Assembly: GCA_029237695.1 (NCBI GenBank)
Contig: CM055279.1
Location: 60,709,530 to 60,773,529 of the forward strand
Reading direction: 5' to 3'
DNA from: Conchocele bisecta
Lineage: Eukaryota; Mollusca; Bivalvia; Lucinida; Thyasiridae
DNA length: 64,000 bases
In this document: piece after piece, positions 45,758 to 57,276 of the stretch
Position numbering within the stretch: position 1 is the first letter of the stretch
Layout: each line of letters begins with the position of its first letter
Notes under the pieces: model-generated
Told to the model about the DNA's origin: nothing
Database searches by the model: none
The model's input: the letters and a program-made list of their open reading frames with translations, nothing else
Position numbers and translations under genes: made by a program

Positions 45758-46527
45758 CACTTTTGAGAGTTTCGGTTATCAACAGGCGGTTGCATGTTTG
45801 TTCATCTCCTGAAGTAAATTGTCGTCGTAACGTGAACCATAATAGGACGCGGTCATCACATCAGGCATCACATCAGGCTGTATGTGACCTGAATAAAGAA
45901 AGGAATCATATATGTAACTTATATTGACATCGTGTGACATACGACACATGTCTCCAATATGTATGGTGAAGGATTTACTTCGAGTATAGTAGTTATGTCT
46001 CTGGTATGGTCAACTCGCATATGGACAAGAAGCCACATCTGTAAGGTATATACAGAGTGCACAATGCGAAAGCGAGAAATCCGAAACTCAAATGAAATGT
46101 CCAGCAAAGCATGAACTGTATTTGGCGAAATCGATGAGGTGATTCTAATATGTTGGAGTAACAAGCTTTAGTGGATAAATATTTGAAATATTCAAAACAG
46201 CAGATGGCAAAGGGTGTAGTACTGCCAACATATCTGCTGGATATCAAAGGGAATAGCGGTCAATAAATCTCTCAGTAGTGATCATTTGGTCAGTTCTGCC
46301 AGCTTTCAAAGGATTTCGCATATTCATGAGAAAGTTAAGAAACAAGTCTGGCACCTGGAACCAGCGTTGAACCTGCGACTCACGGTTAAAGTCTAGTCTA
46401 TACGGAAAGCCAATTGACCGATTTAGCTGAACATCTAATCACTTCTTTCAATTATCATTCCTGACCTATGTACCAAATATCATGGCGATACATTGAAATA
46501 TACGACATGTATGCCGCGAACAGATTA

Positions 46528-46559
<32 letters not shown>

Positions 46560-46570
46560 ACAGGCAGACA
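45758..46570. other. Conserved upstream flank of zinc-finger locus C
   Basis: Matches 8301-9230 with few gaps (a deletion of roughly 100-150 bp lies near 46040). It ends in a (CAGG)n microsatellite at 46531-46570, where similarity to locus A breaks off. Similarity resumes at 51413. Confidence 0.7.
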
Positions 46571-47345
46571 AGAAATTATTTCGCCAAATAACAAAAAGAG
46601 ATGACGTGTTTGAGTACAGTTTGGTCAGTGTGGGAGATGCTGAATAGCTTGATAACGACCAGCCAGACTGGCACATTTTTCCCAAAACCGACTGCTAAAA
46701 TTTTGTAATTCCCACTGTTGAGGTAAATATTGTCGGTAAAAAAAATATATATTGGTTGCCATGGTAACCAAAAAATACCGGTTGTTATTCTATTTATTAC
46801 ACACTATTTCTGTGCTTACAACTGGTTACCATGGTACACAAACTTGTATATGTACTTTTTCACTTTTGGTTTTATTTTATGTTTTAACAAATTTCCTATC
46901 ATTTTGAAAAAATACTTATTTTACGACTATCCATGAATTACCGTGTTTTGCCCGTGAAATCGAAATCCATCTTACACCCGTGAAATACCAGATGCGCCCG
47001 TGAAATATCGATTTCGAAAAGTGACAGTTTTGCCAACTACTTTCTTAGGCTCCGCCCAACTGGGGAATTTCAGTAGTTGCATGATTATGTCCCTTGCACA
47101 CCTGTGATTATCTCCCTTGCTTGATGCGCGCACCTGGCACGCGAGCAACATTTGTTATCTGCTACCAAAGGAGGAAGGAGGAAATCGCGGAACTGGACAA
47201 TTTGCTTTCGCAAATAGATACAAATCAAACATGAGGACCCTCAAATAACACCATTGCCCTACATTTAACATGTTTAGTAAAACTAAAAGTAATGGTAATC
47301 AAAATAACAAATAAAACATGATGAATATCTTAAAATATCCAGCAA
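46571..47345. other. Anonymous sequence with an X-box-like site
   Basis: No gene recognised. 46755-46768 reads GTTGCCATGGTAAC, a full match to the X-box consensus bound by RFX factors; a weaker copy is near 46822. Three copies of 'cccgtgaaat' lie at 46950-47010. Confidence 0.45.
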
Positions 47346-47668
47346 TCTTCATTCTTGATCTTGAAATTATCTGTGATGAATCAGGTGCTTGTATCTATGT
47401 TTGTAACACAACTGTTCTACTTTATATTCAAAAGAACAGTCGCCCCAAGAACAGACATTTGCAACCTGTACGACAATGTTGACATTTTCTGTGTAATCCA
47501 TGGAATTCCATTAGAATTGTCAATCTTCATTCTTGAAATTATCCGTGATGAATCAGGTGCTTGTATATATGCTTGCAACACAACTGTTCTACTTTACATT
47601 CAAAAGAACAGTCGCCCCAAGAACGGACATTTGCAACCTGTACGACAACGTTGACATTTTCTGAGTAA
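47346..47668. repeat. Direct duplication of about 150 bp
   Basis: 47346-47497 and 47522-47668 are near-identical direct repeats (attcttgaaattatc, gatgaatcaggtgcttgtat, caaaagaacagtcgccccaa). One frame reads DESGACIYACNTTVLLYIQK in both. A recent local duplication is the simplest explanation. Confidence 0.85.
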
Positions 47669-47768
47669 TTGTCACGTATATATATATGGGTTCATCAAAA
47701 TATAATATTAGACACACACTGCTTGAAAGATGTACAGATGTATTTTGTACAGGATTGAAATCAAATAA

Positions 47769-48146
47769 ATGAGGATAGTTAGAAAGAAAAGAATAGAAGT
47801 GAAGTGGAGAGGAGATCATGATGTAGAGGAGTCATTAACATGTTTTATGTATGATAGCATCATGTATATTGGATTACACCACAAATACATGTATCTACTA
47901 GAAACCACGTCATATAGTCAATTCCTCATGCCCAACACATTACTCTGCAATATGACAGATTGGTATGTCTGTAACACATGTCATAATGTTCACTATTGTT
48001 CACCGTCGTGTCTGTATACTAGTATACACTATGCATGTCAACTGCCAAAATGTCATCGAACCAAGTCTCACAATTGGATTGTATTGATTATCCTGTTTAA
48101 CTGTAGTTTCATAATTGGTTACAACAGCTCCAGGACTACATTCTAA
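47769..48146 (+). CDS. Putative MYND-like zinc-finger protein fragment
   Basis: A 125-codon frame. Residues about 66-92 read YVCNTCHNVHYCSPSCL and then IHYACQLPKCH. This gives C-x2-C-x4-YC-x3-C, followed by His and Cys, like the second half of a MYND zinc finger (a protein-protein interaction module). The first CxxC pair expected for a full MYND domain is not clear, and the C-terminal part is hydrophobic. No splice sites or neighbours support it, so a decayed exon is possible. Confidence 0.35.
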   Translation: MRIVRKKRIEVKWRGDHDVEESLTCFMYDSIMYIGLHHKYMYLLETTSYSQFLMPNTLLCNMTDWYVCNTCHNVHYCSPSCLYTSIHYACQLPKCHRTKSHNWIVLIILFNCSFIIGYNSSRTTF

Positions 48147-48224
48147 TTTGTGTACGATCAATCATAGTACATTTAATAGCGATCTCATTTATATACACAG
48201 TTCCTCTACCAGGCCCCAATGAGA

Positions 48225-48420
48225 CAACTAGAAATGGACGCTTGTCGACAAGCGCATGTGTATCCCCCTCCCCAGATACACAAATAGTTTGAAAAAAGGG
48301 TGATCGAGTTATGCTCCGGAGACAAAATCGGTGACGGACAAAGGGAGATAACTAAACAATTAGTGATGCCAGAGTTGTCATTCTTGCGCGACACACCTTT
48401 AGGGTCTACGCATGTGTGAA
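48225..48420. repeat. Fragment of the 'gacgcttgtcgacaag' repeat
   Basis: Matches 23167-23230 ('gaaatggacgcttgtcgac', 'tgtatccccctccccagata'), followed by a partial unit of the 'gggagataac' repeat. Confidence 0.8.
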
Positions 48421-49960
48421 GCTACTGGAGCGCAGAATTATTTGTTAATAGTCCTATATTTATGTACATATATCTGCACAGGTGCACATAATGCCACAAT
48501 ATTTTCCACACAGTTGATGGAAATGTAATATAGAATGTAAATAAAAAAAATAATGCTCGCTACTGGAGCCGAGAATTTTTTTTAATAGTCCTATATTTAT
48601 CTACATATATCTGCACAGGTCCACATACTGCCATAATATTGTCAACACAGTTTAGGTAAATGTAATAATTTAGCTGTATAAATTACCTGTAATAAGTTAG
48701 TGGTCAGTTAAAAAATTGAAAAAGAATGTAAAAAAAAAAAATTAAAAAAAAAGTTGAAAAAAAAAGTTGAAAAAGTAAAAATAATAATGCTTGCTACTGG
48801 AGCCCAGAATTTTTTTTTAATAGTCCTATATTTATCTACATATATCTGCACAGGTACACATAATGCCACAATATTTTCAACACAGTTTACGGAAATGTAA
48901 TATACAAAAAAATAAATAATAATAATGCTCGCTACTGGAGCCCAGAATTTTTATTAATAGTCCTATATTTATCTACATATCTGCACGGTCACATACTGCC
49001 ACAATATTGTCAACACAGTTTACGGAAATGTAATAATGTACCTGTATAAATTACCTGTAATAAGTTAGTGGTCAGTTAAAAAATTGAAAAAGAAAGTAAA
49101 AAAAAAAATGGAAAAAAAAATTAAATTAAAAAAAAGAAAAAGAATAATGCTCCCTACTGGAGCCCAGAATGTTTTTTAATAGTCCTATATTTACTACATA
49201 TCATATACACAGGTCCACATATTCCCACAATATTTTCAACACAGTTTACGGAAATGTAATATAATCATTTACCTGTATAAATTACCTGTAAGTGGTCAGT
49301 GGTCAGTTGCACATGCTAGCACATGCACAGGTGAATAGTCTGTATATAGCACTTACCACCTTATGCTACTAGACAAAAATTGAAAAATAATTTGAAAAAA
49401 AAAAATAAAAAAAAAATAAAAAAAAAAATGGAAAAAAAAAGTTTGAAAATAATAATGCTTACTACTGGAGCACAGAATTTTTTTTTAATAGTCCTATATT
49501 TATCTACATATATCTGCACAGGTCCACATAATGCCACAATATTTTCAACACAGTTTACGGAAATGTAATATAATCATTTAAATGTATAAATTACCTGTAA
49601 GTGGTCAGTGGTCAGTTGCACATGCTAGCACATGCACAGGCGAATAGAATGTATATAGCAATAACGACCTTATGCTACTAGACTAAATTTAAAAATAATT
49701 TGAAGAAAAAAAATGAAAAAAAAAACGAAAAAAAAACCGAATAAAAATGAAAAAAAAAAGAAAAAAATAAAAAAAATTAAAAAACAAAGGGATTATTTTT
49801 TTTTAAATAATAATGCTTGCTACTGGAGCCCAGATTTTTTTTTAATAGTCCTATATTTATCTACATATATCTGCACAGGTCCACATAATGCCACAATATT
49901 TTCAACACAGTACCCAATGTAGTAATTTACCTGTATAAATTACCTGTGGTCAGCAGTGGT
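48420..49960. repeat. A-rich tandem array, about 140-340-bp unit 'ctactggagcccagaat'
   Basis: Seven units near 48420, 48550, 48787, 48925, 49146, 49455 and 49810. Each has 'taatgcttgctactggagcc', 'tagtcctatatttatctaca', 'ccacaatattttcaacacag' and 'tgtataaattacctgtaa', separated by poly-A-rich spacers of variable length. The Lys-rich frames near 49380 and 49713 come from the A runs and are not genes. Confidence 0.9.
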
Positions 49961-50029
49961 CAAGCACTGGACATTTGCACATGCAAGCCCATGCCAGCAC
50001 ATGGTTCTCCCAGTCTCTATTGTTCTCTC

Positions 50030-50813
50030 TACATGGTAAGGTGTACAGAGCACACGAGAAAAGGTGTACAGAGCAGACGAGAAAACGGGTCTTCATGCAT
50101 TATTGTCCAGTTTGTAGAGTGCGCAAAACAAAAAAGGGAGACAACTCAAAAATTAGCTACGCAAGAGTTGTCATTCTTGTGTGCGACACACCTCCGGGTC
50201 GTGGTCTATGCATGTGTGAAGTTTCATGAAAATATTCCAAAGGGTGGTCGAGTTATGCTCCGGACAGGAAATCAGTGCACGAAAACAAAAAAGGGAGATA
50301 ACTAAACAAAATAGCTATGCAAGAGTTGTCATTCTTGTGCACGACACACCTTCGGTTCGTGGTCTAATTGAATGTGTTAAGTTTCATAAAAATATTCCAA
50401 AGGGTGGTCGAGTTATGGTCAATCAGTGCGCGAAACAAAAAAGGGAGATAACTAAAAAATTAGCTATGCAAGAGTTGTCATTCATGTGCGCGACACACCT
50501 TCGGGTCGTGGTCTATGCATGTGTGAAGTTTCATGAAAATATTCCAAAGGGTGGTGGAGTTATGCTCCGGACACGAAATCATTGCGAGAAACAAAAAAGG
50601 GAGATAACTCAAAAATTAGCTATGCAAGAGTTGTCATTCTTGTGCGCGACACACCTTCGGGTCGTGGTCTATGCATGTGTGAAGTTTCATGAAAATATTC
50701 CAAAGGGTGTTCGAGTTATGCTCCGGACAAGAAGTGTCTGCGGCGGACGCGGACGCGGACGCGGCGCGCTGTCAAATCCATAGTATCCCCCGATGGAGTC
50801 CGGGGGATACAAT
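50030..50813. repeat. Tandem array, about 150-bp unit 'gggagataac...gttatgctccgga' (copy 2), with terminal hairpin
   Basis: Near-duplicate of 24050-24846: the same leader (ggtgtacagagcacacgag), four units, a GCGGAC run and the stem-loop TATCCCCCGATGGAGTCCGG. The A-rich array precedes it here, and its single unit precedes it at 23730, so the whole composite is duplicated. Confidence 0.9.
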
Positions 50814-51412
50814 TAACAACACATCCACTTGGCTGACGATTCCTCGGCACGGCCTCCCTAGTGCTAGTCATCTACTCGACTGCTTAAATCGCCTACTGTG
50901 AACTGTCATCATCACGCAGAAACCCGTCCTCTGGGTGGGGAGTGCTACATCAACCAACTTAAACTTCCACTTTAAATCAACAGTCATCTAATATCCAGCT
51001 AGTATCACACTGTGATTATCTGCGCTTAACTATCACATACTGGGTACACACTAATACAATAAACAGTTCATTTCTACTCCACTGCCCAGTTCTAACTGAC
51101 CATCCTGGCTATCCACAAAGTATTCACACGTTTTTGTTCCCTAAACCATTGTTCAGGATTAATCTGAGTACCTACCTGTCCACACATCCCTGGAGCAATC
51201 ATTTACCATACATACCTACCTGAAATGCCGGTCAATTCGTGACAGTAATCCACCAGAGCGACACTGAAATATTTATACCGAATTCTGTCATTTATCCTAA
51301 ATCTCTATACTATAGTAGTCAGAGAAAAGCATGTCAAATTTAACTCTTTGAATGCTAGTGGTGAAAATAACCTCCAAACATATCGTGAACTTTCATTATT
51401 TTCAGAGAGCAA
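50814..51412. other. Anonymous sequence
   Basis: No gene or repeat recognised. An apparently unique stretch between the 150-bp array and the resumption of the locus A duplicate. Confidence 0.4.
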
Positions 51413-51435
51413 TAAGTAAACAAACATCATTTTGA

Positions 51436-51983
51436 CTAGTTGCGAACCGTAACTTGCAATCTACTCCCGTGCCGTCCGTAGCCAAAGTTATGATTCCACT
51501 CATAGGCCTTCTCTGAAGAATAGCGAATCAGGTCTGATTCGCACTTTAGCATTAATTGTGAAAGATTTTCTATAGTTTTGAACTGAAATGAGTGTTAATA
51601 TTATGAAAATAACATATTCAAGTACTTATGACATAAGTATGTAGTTGACCTGATAAAGTAAATTTAAGCTATTATCAACAAGTGATCCAATCAGGGGCAG
51701 CCAAATTCCAACATGTAAAAGTTAAGATGGGCTCCATTTTTTGTAAAGGCTAAAAATAATGTTCTAAACCTTCTACAATAGTAAAATTTGTTTCAGAATT
51801 ATCAGTATGTATTACTTTTATAATACTAATATTTTTTTCCGATGGAAATTCAGAAAATATCTCCAATGTGTCACAATTAACTGCTAAAGTGCGAATCAGA
51901 TCCGATTCGCTATTCTGCAGGGAAGGCATATGAGTGGTACAGGATGGTACAGGAGTAGAATGCAAGTTACCGTTCGCAACTAC
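51436..51983. mobile_element. Non-autonomous element with long terminal inverted repeats (copy 2)
   Basis: Ends CTAGTTGCGAAC and GTTCGCAACTAC, with arms of about 120 bp, as at 9257-9821. The right arm has a small deletion near 51935. It lies in the same duplicated context as copy 1, so both descend from one insertion. Confidence 0.65.
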
Positions 51984-53650
51984 ATGTTGACAGGCTGTCT
52001 CAAAAAGAAAGATAAAACACCGAGAGTTGTCCACATACCAGTAATTTCAGTTTGACAAATCGAAACAGAGTGCTACACAAAGAGCAAAAATAATGAAAAG
52101 CAACTTGAGAATTAACAATTTATTAATTGTATTATTGTTCCTTTCAGTGCCAGAAAAAAACTGATCCAAAAGTCGACCGATGATGGCGTGCCACAAAATC
52201 AAATAATACAAATATCAAGCCACAAAAAAAAATGCCAATAGTTTATTTAAACAACTACAGCCATCTGAACACTTGTGCAAACAAGAAATATCTCCGACAT
52301 ACTTTGTAAGCAACACAAAAACAGAATCTAAAATACAATACCTGAGAAAACATACAACACCCACCTACTTTACACATGTCGCACAAATGAATATTATTAT
52401 TAATCAAGGCGCCAACCAGTCTCTCATCTCTCCAGGAATTTGTGTTCATCCAACATTCAACGGAAATGTTAGCTTCACGTTTTCGAAGAAGTCGCTATCC
52501 AAACAAAATACATGTACCACGAATCGCTGTTCCTAAAATGTCTAAAATGGCCACATCAGTTTCCGCAACACGATATGATTATCCACTTCATTCCTCGCCT
52601 GTGATCCTTGTCAAAGACTAATGCACTAGATCGACAGTGAATATGGAATGTGTGCATGCAAGGAATGCTGTTCAAAACACTGTTAAACAACTTTTTGTGA
52701 CATTATTCTCGTTAGTTGGATAAACATAAAATAAAAGATGGCGGCACTACTTTCAATTACAAGCAGACGTAAATTATTGCGCGTGACCGCGTTTTGAGAA
52801 AAGTAGATAAAGCTTGATCTAAATTAATTAATATTGGTTTTATTTATCAATCCTGTGTATTATTTGTATTACTTTGTAATGTAGCTGAGAAATCTTTTTA
52901 TCAAATGTAGAACTATTTTTGACTGCGGAAAAGAAAATGGTCAAGTGGTGATATTAATTTGTGGCTGTTCCATTTATCGACCCGACATGGCTGTTCCATT
53001 GGAAATCGGACACAAATTGCCCCAAACACGATTTTCTAAGATGTTTCCCCTTAGCTGTGCATGTCAACAGGTAGATCACCAAAGTGTGGCCTTAGGGTAG
53101 ACATTTCATGAAAAGAACTTTGTTGAGTTTTCCGTAATAAAATGTGCCCAAATGCCCCGCTACTCGACGAATTTTTCCGGCCGTTCTTCAGCGACAAAAA
53201 CTGTCACTATGCCTAGCGTCCAGTATCCAGTAATTTCTCGCTTTCGTTATTTGACCTCTACTTGTGACATTTACCTTGGACCTAGAGACGTGTGTATAGA
53301 ACGAGACACATGACAATATTTTGAGGCAAATCGTTTCAACATATATTAATCGGTTTGGAAGATAAATGGTGGAAACAACATATCATGCACAGTTATGTAT
53401 TACACCAAATTATATTTGGCTTGCTGTCATATTATGTGTTGTATGCGTCAAACGCACGCAGTGATGAAACTGTACGATGGCTTGTACATGCAAAGATGGC
53501 GGAGATGGCAACTCAATGCTCCATATAGTAAACAGTAACACGACAATATTTGTATATGTTATATTCATATATCACATCACTTTTACGAAGCAATTATCAT
53601 TGAAGCCAATTGTATCTATCTATTATCAAATACCTTTATACAGTCACATG
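51984..53650. other. Duplicated non-coding block (pair of 9822-11283)
   Basis: No gene recognised. A segment of about 150 bp near 53020-53170 is absent from the first copy. YY1-like sites near 52735 and 53492 are conserved. Confidence 0.6.
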
Positions 53651-55860
53651 CATGAATCGGTTAATTGAAGAGAACACATACCATAGATTGAACATGTTGT
53701 ACTCTTAAAGGGGCAACTGGGTTATAAAAGCCACCAGATGGCGCTGGGCCATGGAAGGTGTTCGAGCCAATTCCCACCCTTAAACATAAGCCGAATCGAA
53801 TCGAAGCGCTGGGATAGGCTTTTTGATAAGTGTATGCCTGCTTCACTTCAGGGACACATTTTCAGATATTTTAGAAATATCACTGAACAAATAATTACAA
53901 TATTTCACACAAATATAGATAATACAACTACAAAAAGTTTTAGCAACATTTGGATTGATGAAAATACGTGTAAATGTGCTTTTGAAGCAACAAAATGTAC
54001 TGTACTCAACTGACAATTGATTTAAACTTGCCAGCCGGAGCGTAGCTGTTACGTATGTAATTCGTTCATAGAGTCGAGTTCATAACCTGACATTGTAAAC
54101 AACCCCACGTGTTTAGTGATAATGCTACGTATGTAATTCATTCATAGAGCCAAGTTCATGACCTGACATTGTAAACAACTCCACGTGTTTAGTAATAATG
54201 CTACAACAGCTATAACTGCATGTACGATTAGGCTTATATTTAAGGATGTGAATTGGCTCGAAGACATTCCATACCCGGTGCATGTACATGGTGTGTGTGG
54301 TGTTTAAATAGTCAACATCAGACAGTGTGCCAGCCGCACAACTTTGACTTTGGACAGTGTCCGTAATTTCAAATTAAATACGTGTCTAATATGTATATAA
54401 CAAAGTGAATAAAACAAAACCATGGATTAATAGGCCAGCAACTTAAATAGGTCGCCTAGAAACTGGATACAGCGGCTGTGAAAATGCAGTATACAAACAG
54501 CATAAGCTCGGGTTAGTATGCACGTTCACATTTAACAGCATGGATGTGCAGTCTGATCTGAAAATACAGATAATAAATTCACTTTTTGCGAGTAGCCTTA
54601 TTTCACGTATCCTAACACATACATGTACCAGTATGGCTATTTCAACACTGGTCTCTAATTAGCTGTCAGTATATAGTATACGTTGTATCTGCAACAATGC
54701 AGGTAACTGGGACGGTGGGACGAGGTTATCTGTGGAATCACATGACACAGTTACACATTTGTTATCAAATATCGACTTATTACCAACCCATATTCTGATA
54801 TTTTGGTTACTACATGTACTTACAAATTGCATCGAAGATAGGAACCTTGTTCAGATCCAGAAGTACTAGCTATTGATACAATAGTGATTATCCATAACAA
54901 AAAAATGGATCGCCTACAGTGATCGACGCCCAAGGTGGGCACACTATGTACTGAATACTGTCAATTCATCATTGTGATCACTGTGGGATACATTTTATGC
55001 TCTGGATAATCAATATTGACTAACAAAGTTTCCAAATTGTGTTCTCTTTAATGAAGTTTTGGAAATGAAGGGTGTTGTTGTCTTTTCACTGTTTACACAA
55101 TCACTTTAAACACATGCATATAATGTTCTGGTGCAGTTGTTTCATATTAGAATCAGCATAAAAAAAAATTTGCATCCGGTTTTTAAACATACTTGTTAAC
55201 GAAATATCGAACCAGTTACATACTGAAAAGTTTCTTCTGGCCTTCAGTTTATTAGGAGGATCTGGCATACACTGTCTCATGTGTGTGTTTTATGAGTCCA
55301 CAATCTTGATAACACACGATACGTAACATACCATATATCTAGATAAGGTCAGTACAGAAACACCTATTCTGGCTATCCATCAGCCCTGTCACACAGGTGG
55401 AAGACTCGGACCTAGGACCTGATAAATGACTCATTTGTAAACCGTTACTCCACCCACCAATTCCCATACAATAGACACTATAGCGTTTTCAAGGTAGGAA
55501 AGAGCTTGGGAAAATGTTACAACACCACATCCAACACCAATACCATCCAATTTCAACAGTGTTGATGGATTGGGGTTGGACACTTGGAGGGAATTGTGAT
55601 ATTTTATAATTTTCTTAAAATTAATTATAAAATTTATAATTATTTGATGAAATGTTGCTGACTTTTATTAAATAATCAGTAATACGCAGTAAATAATCAG
55701 TAATACGCAGTAAACAATCAGTAATACGCAGTAAACAATCAGTAATTTTATTAAATTATGCAGTAAACAATTTAAATAATCCAATTAATCCAATAATATT
55801 GGTGGTTGAATAATTATGAATACATATTGAACATTAATAACGCGCTTAGCCAAAAAAAAA
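53651..55860. other. Anonymous, apparently low-repeat sequence
   Basis: No convincing gene. 54045-54200 holds two tandem copies of about 76 bp (tacgtatgtaattc.ttcata, gacattgtaaacaac, cacgtgtttagt). 55665-55745 holds four copies of a 21-bp unit (agtaaacaatcagtaatacg). The frame at 53738-54013 has no recognisable domain. Confidence 0.4.
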
Positions 55861-55861
55861 A

Positions 55862-55950
55862 AAAAGGTTTAGGTTCAGCCGCGGCGCGAACTCACAACCC
55901 ACGTGTCTCCATAGAGTGGCGCCTTAGCCCACACGACCACGAAGGCTGTT
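55862..55950 (-). tRNA. tRNA-like gene or pseudogene with T-run terminator
   Basis: The minus strand reads CAGCC...GGCTG ends around a box A-like TGGTCGTGTGGGCTAAGG and a box B-like GTGAGTTCGCGCC. A run of about 14 T follows 10 nt later, as expected of an RNA polymerase III terminator. The anticodon arm does not fold cleanly (CTC-TATG-GAG), so the identity cannot be given and a tRNA-derived repeat is possible. Confidence 0.3.
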
Positions 55951-55993
55951 ATAAAATATAAACACTACCTAGTGTTGCGCAATAATCGATAAG

Positions 55994-56422
55994 GTGAAAT
56001 ACACCATATTAGAGATAAGAAATCCATTGGTTATACTCAGTATATGTATTCACACAATGGTTCTAGTTAATTGTGCGTGGTTGAATACAGGTAGTCACGA
56101 GAGGTGTCATCGTACCGGTATTTACGAGTATTGCAAGCACCACCGGTCATGGATGAGAAGAGGTTCCGTTTCACCTCGCCCATGTCGGCATTACGGGGTA
56201 GGGACCAAAGCCGAGTCACTGCTGTGTCCACCATGCGGTGGCACTCAGGCTACTCATCGAATCTTTAACAAGGAATTACGTGCTCGCAAGTATTATCGTT
56301 TAGTAATAATCCAAATCAGAAAGTCAGTTATAAAGATAGAACCGATCAGATGTGTAGTTTGTTTCCTCACACGCATCACAAACACCAATCAGACGACAAT
56401 GTTACAATTACCCGGGTTATGA
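55994..56422 (+). CDS. Putative Cys/His-rich zinc-binding protein, unknown family
   Basis: A 142-codon frame; a more natural start may be the Met codon at 56057, just before NCAWLNTG. Ordered Cys/His residues follow: NCAWLNTGSHERCHRTG, EYCKHH, then RRGSVSPRPCRHYGVGTK and LLCPPCGG, then a basic helical tail (NKELRARKYYRLVI). This looks like two zinc ligand sets. The Tyr in PCRHYG probably replaces a Cys, so the second set may be damaged. The motif layout reminds me of uncharacterised invertebrate or mobile-element proteins, but I cannot name the family. No neighbour clarifies its role. Confidence 0.45.
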   Translation: MKYTILEIRNPLVILSICIHTMVLVNCAWLNTGSHERCHRTGIYEYCKHHRSWMRRGSVSPRPCRHYGVGTKAESLLCPPCGGTQATHRIFNKELRARKYYRLVIIQIRKSVIKIEPIRCVVCFLTRITNTNQTTMLQLPGL

Positions 56423-56424
56423 AC

Positions 56425-56640
56425 ATGCAAATTAGGTGTCCAATTTAGAGAGGTTCCGCTGTACATACAAATTAGGTGTCCAGTTTAGAGATGTTTCACC
56501 TTACATGTATATTAAGTGTCCCAATTAGATAGGTTCAAATGTACAAGCATATTCGGTGTCCAGTTTAGAAATGTTCCACCTTACATGCATATTCGGTGTC
56601 CAATAGAGAGGTTCCACTGTACATACATATTCGGTGTCTG
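56425..56640. repeat. Minisatellite, about 40-bp unit 'catattcggtgtccagttta'
   Basis: About 5.5 units of 38-41 bp. Alternate units end in 'ggttccactgtac' and 'tgttccaccttac', suggesting an 80-bp higher-order unit. Confidence 0.85.
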
Positions 56641-57119
56641 CTGTGTAGGTTCTTTCTCAATGTTCCAATTACACGTGTTATGAACATGTGTGTATAGCCG
56701 CCGAGTGTATTTCTCCTTATCGACGGTATGTAAATGGGTTATCGATTTACACAGACGGTGTGTACACGGGTTATTTATAAACACACACGCGAGGTTGCCC
56801 AACAAAGTTAGGTTTATATACGAGAAATAAACACATTTAAAGTGCTGGGACGCCAGCAGTAGTCTCAGAGTTGAGACCGGTTTCGCCACATGTATATTTC
56901 ACTCTGGCTGCTCTACACATTATAGCGGATGAAGGTAATGAGGAGGGTGTTTATTTTGTTTTTAACTTCTATCCTTACAAACGAAATCGCTATGGTAAAC
57001 AACTGCATTACAACGGCGTTCCTATCTGACCGCGCGAAGAAGTATATGGTCTCGTGTTCGTGTTGATGACAAAATATGTTCCACTCTTCTCATACATACC
57101 CGCCGAACAGTGGGGAAAA
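56641..57119. other. Anonymous sequence
   Basis: No gene or repeat family recognised. Confidence 0.4.
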
Positions 57120-57121
57120 AA

Positions 57122-57276
57122 CCAAGTAGTATATGAGGATTCAATAATGATACCACCTCCATCTGGGAGTCGCCGCGCGTAGCGGGGGGGGGGGGGGGGG
57201 GGGGGGGGGTGGGGGGGGGGGGGGGGGGGGGGCTTCCAGTGGAGGTGGTGTCATTTTAATCCTCATATACTACTGA
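57122..57276. repeat. Palindrome enclosing a long poly-G tract
   Basis: Inverted arms 57124-57163 (agtagtatatgaggatt, taccacctcc) and 57236-57275 (ggaggtggt, aatcctcatatactact) flank a G run at 57185-57231 broken only by one T. Strong secondary-structure and G-quadruplex potential. The tract length may be affected by sequencing error. Confidence 0.85.

Noticed and set aside
49380..49922. Lys-rich small open frames
   Set aside because: They arise from poly-A spacers of the A-rich tandem array.
53738..54013. 91-codon frame with 'FRYFRNITEQ' as a possible gene
   Set aside because: No domain, AT-rich composition, and no duplicate or context supporting it.
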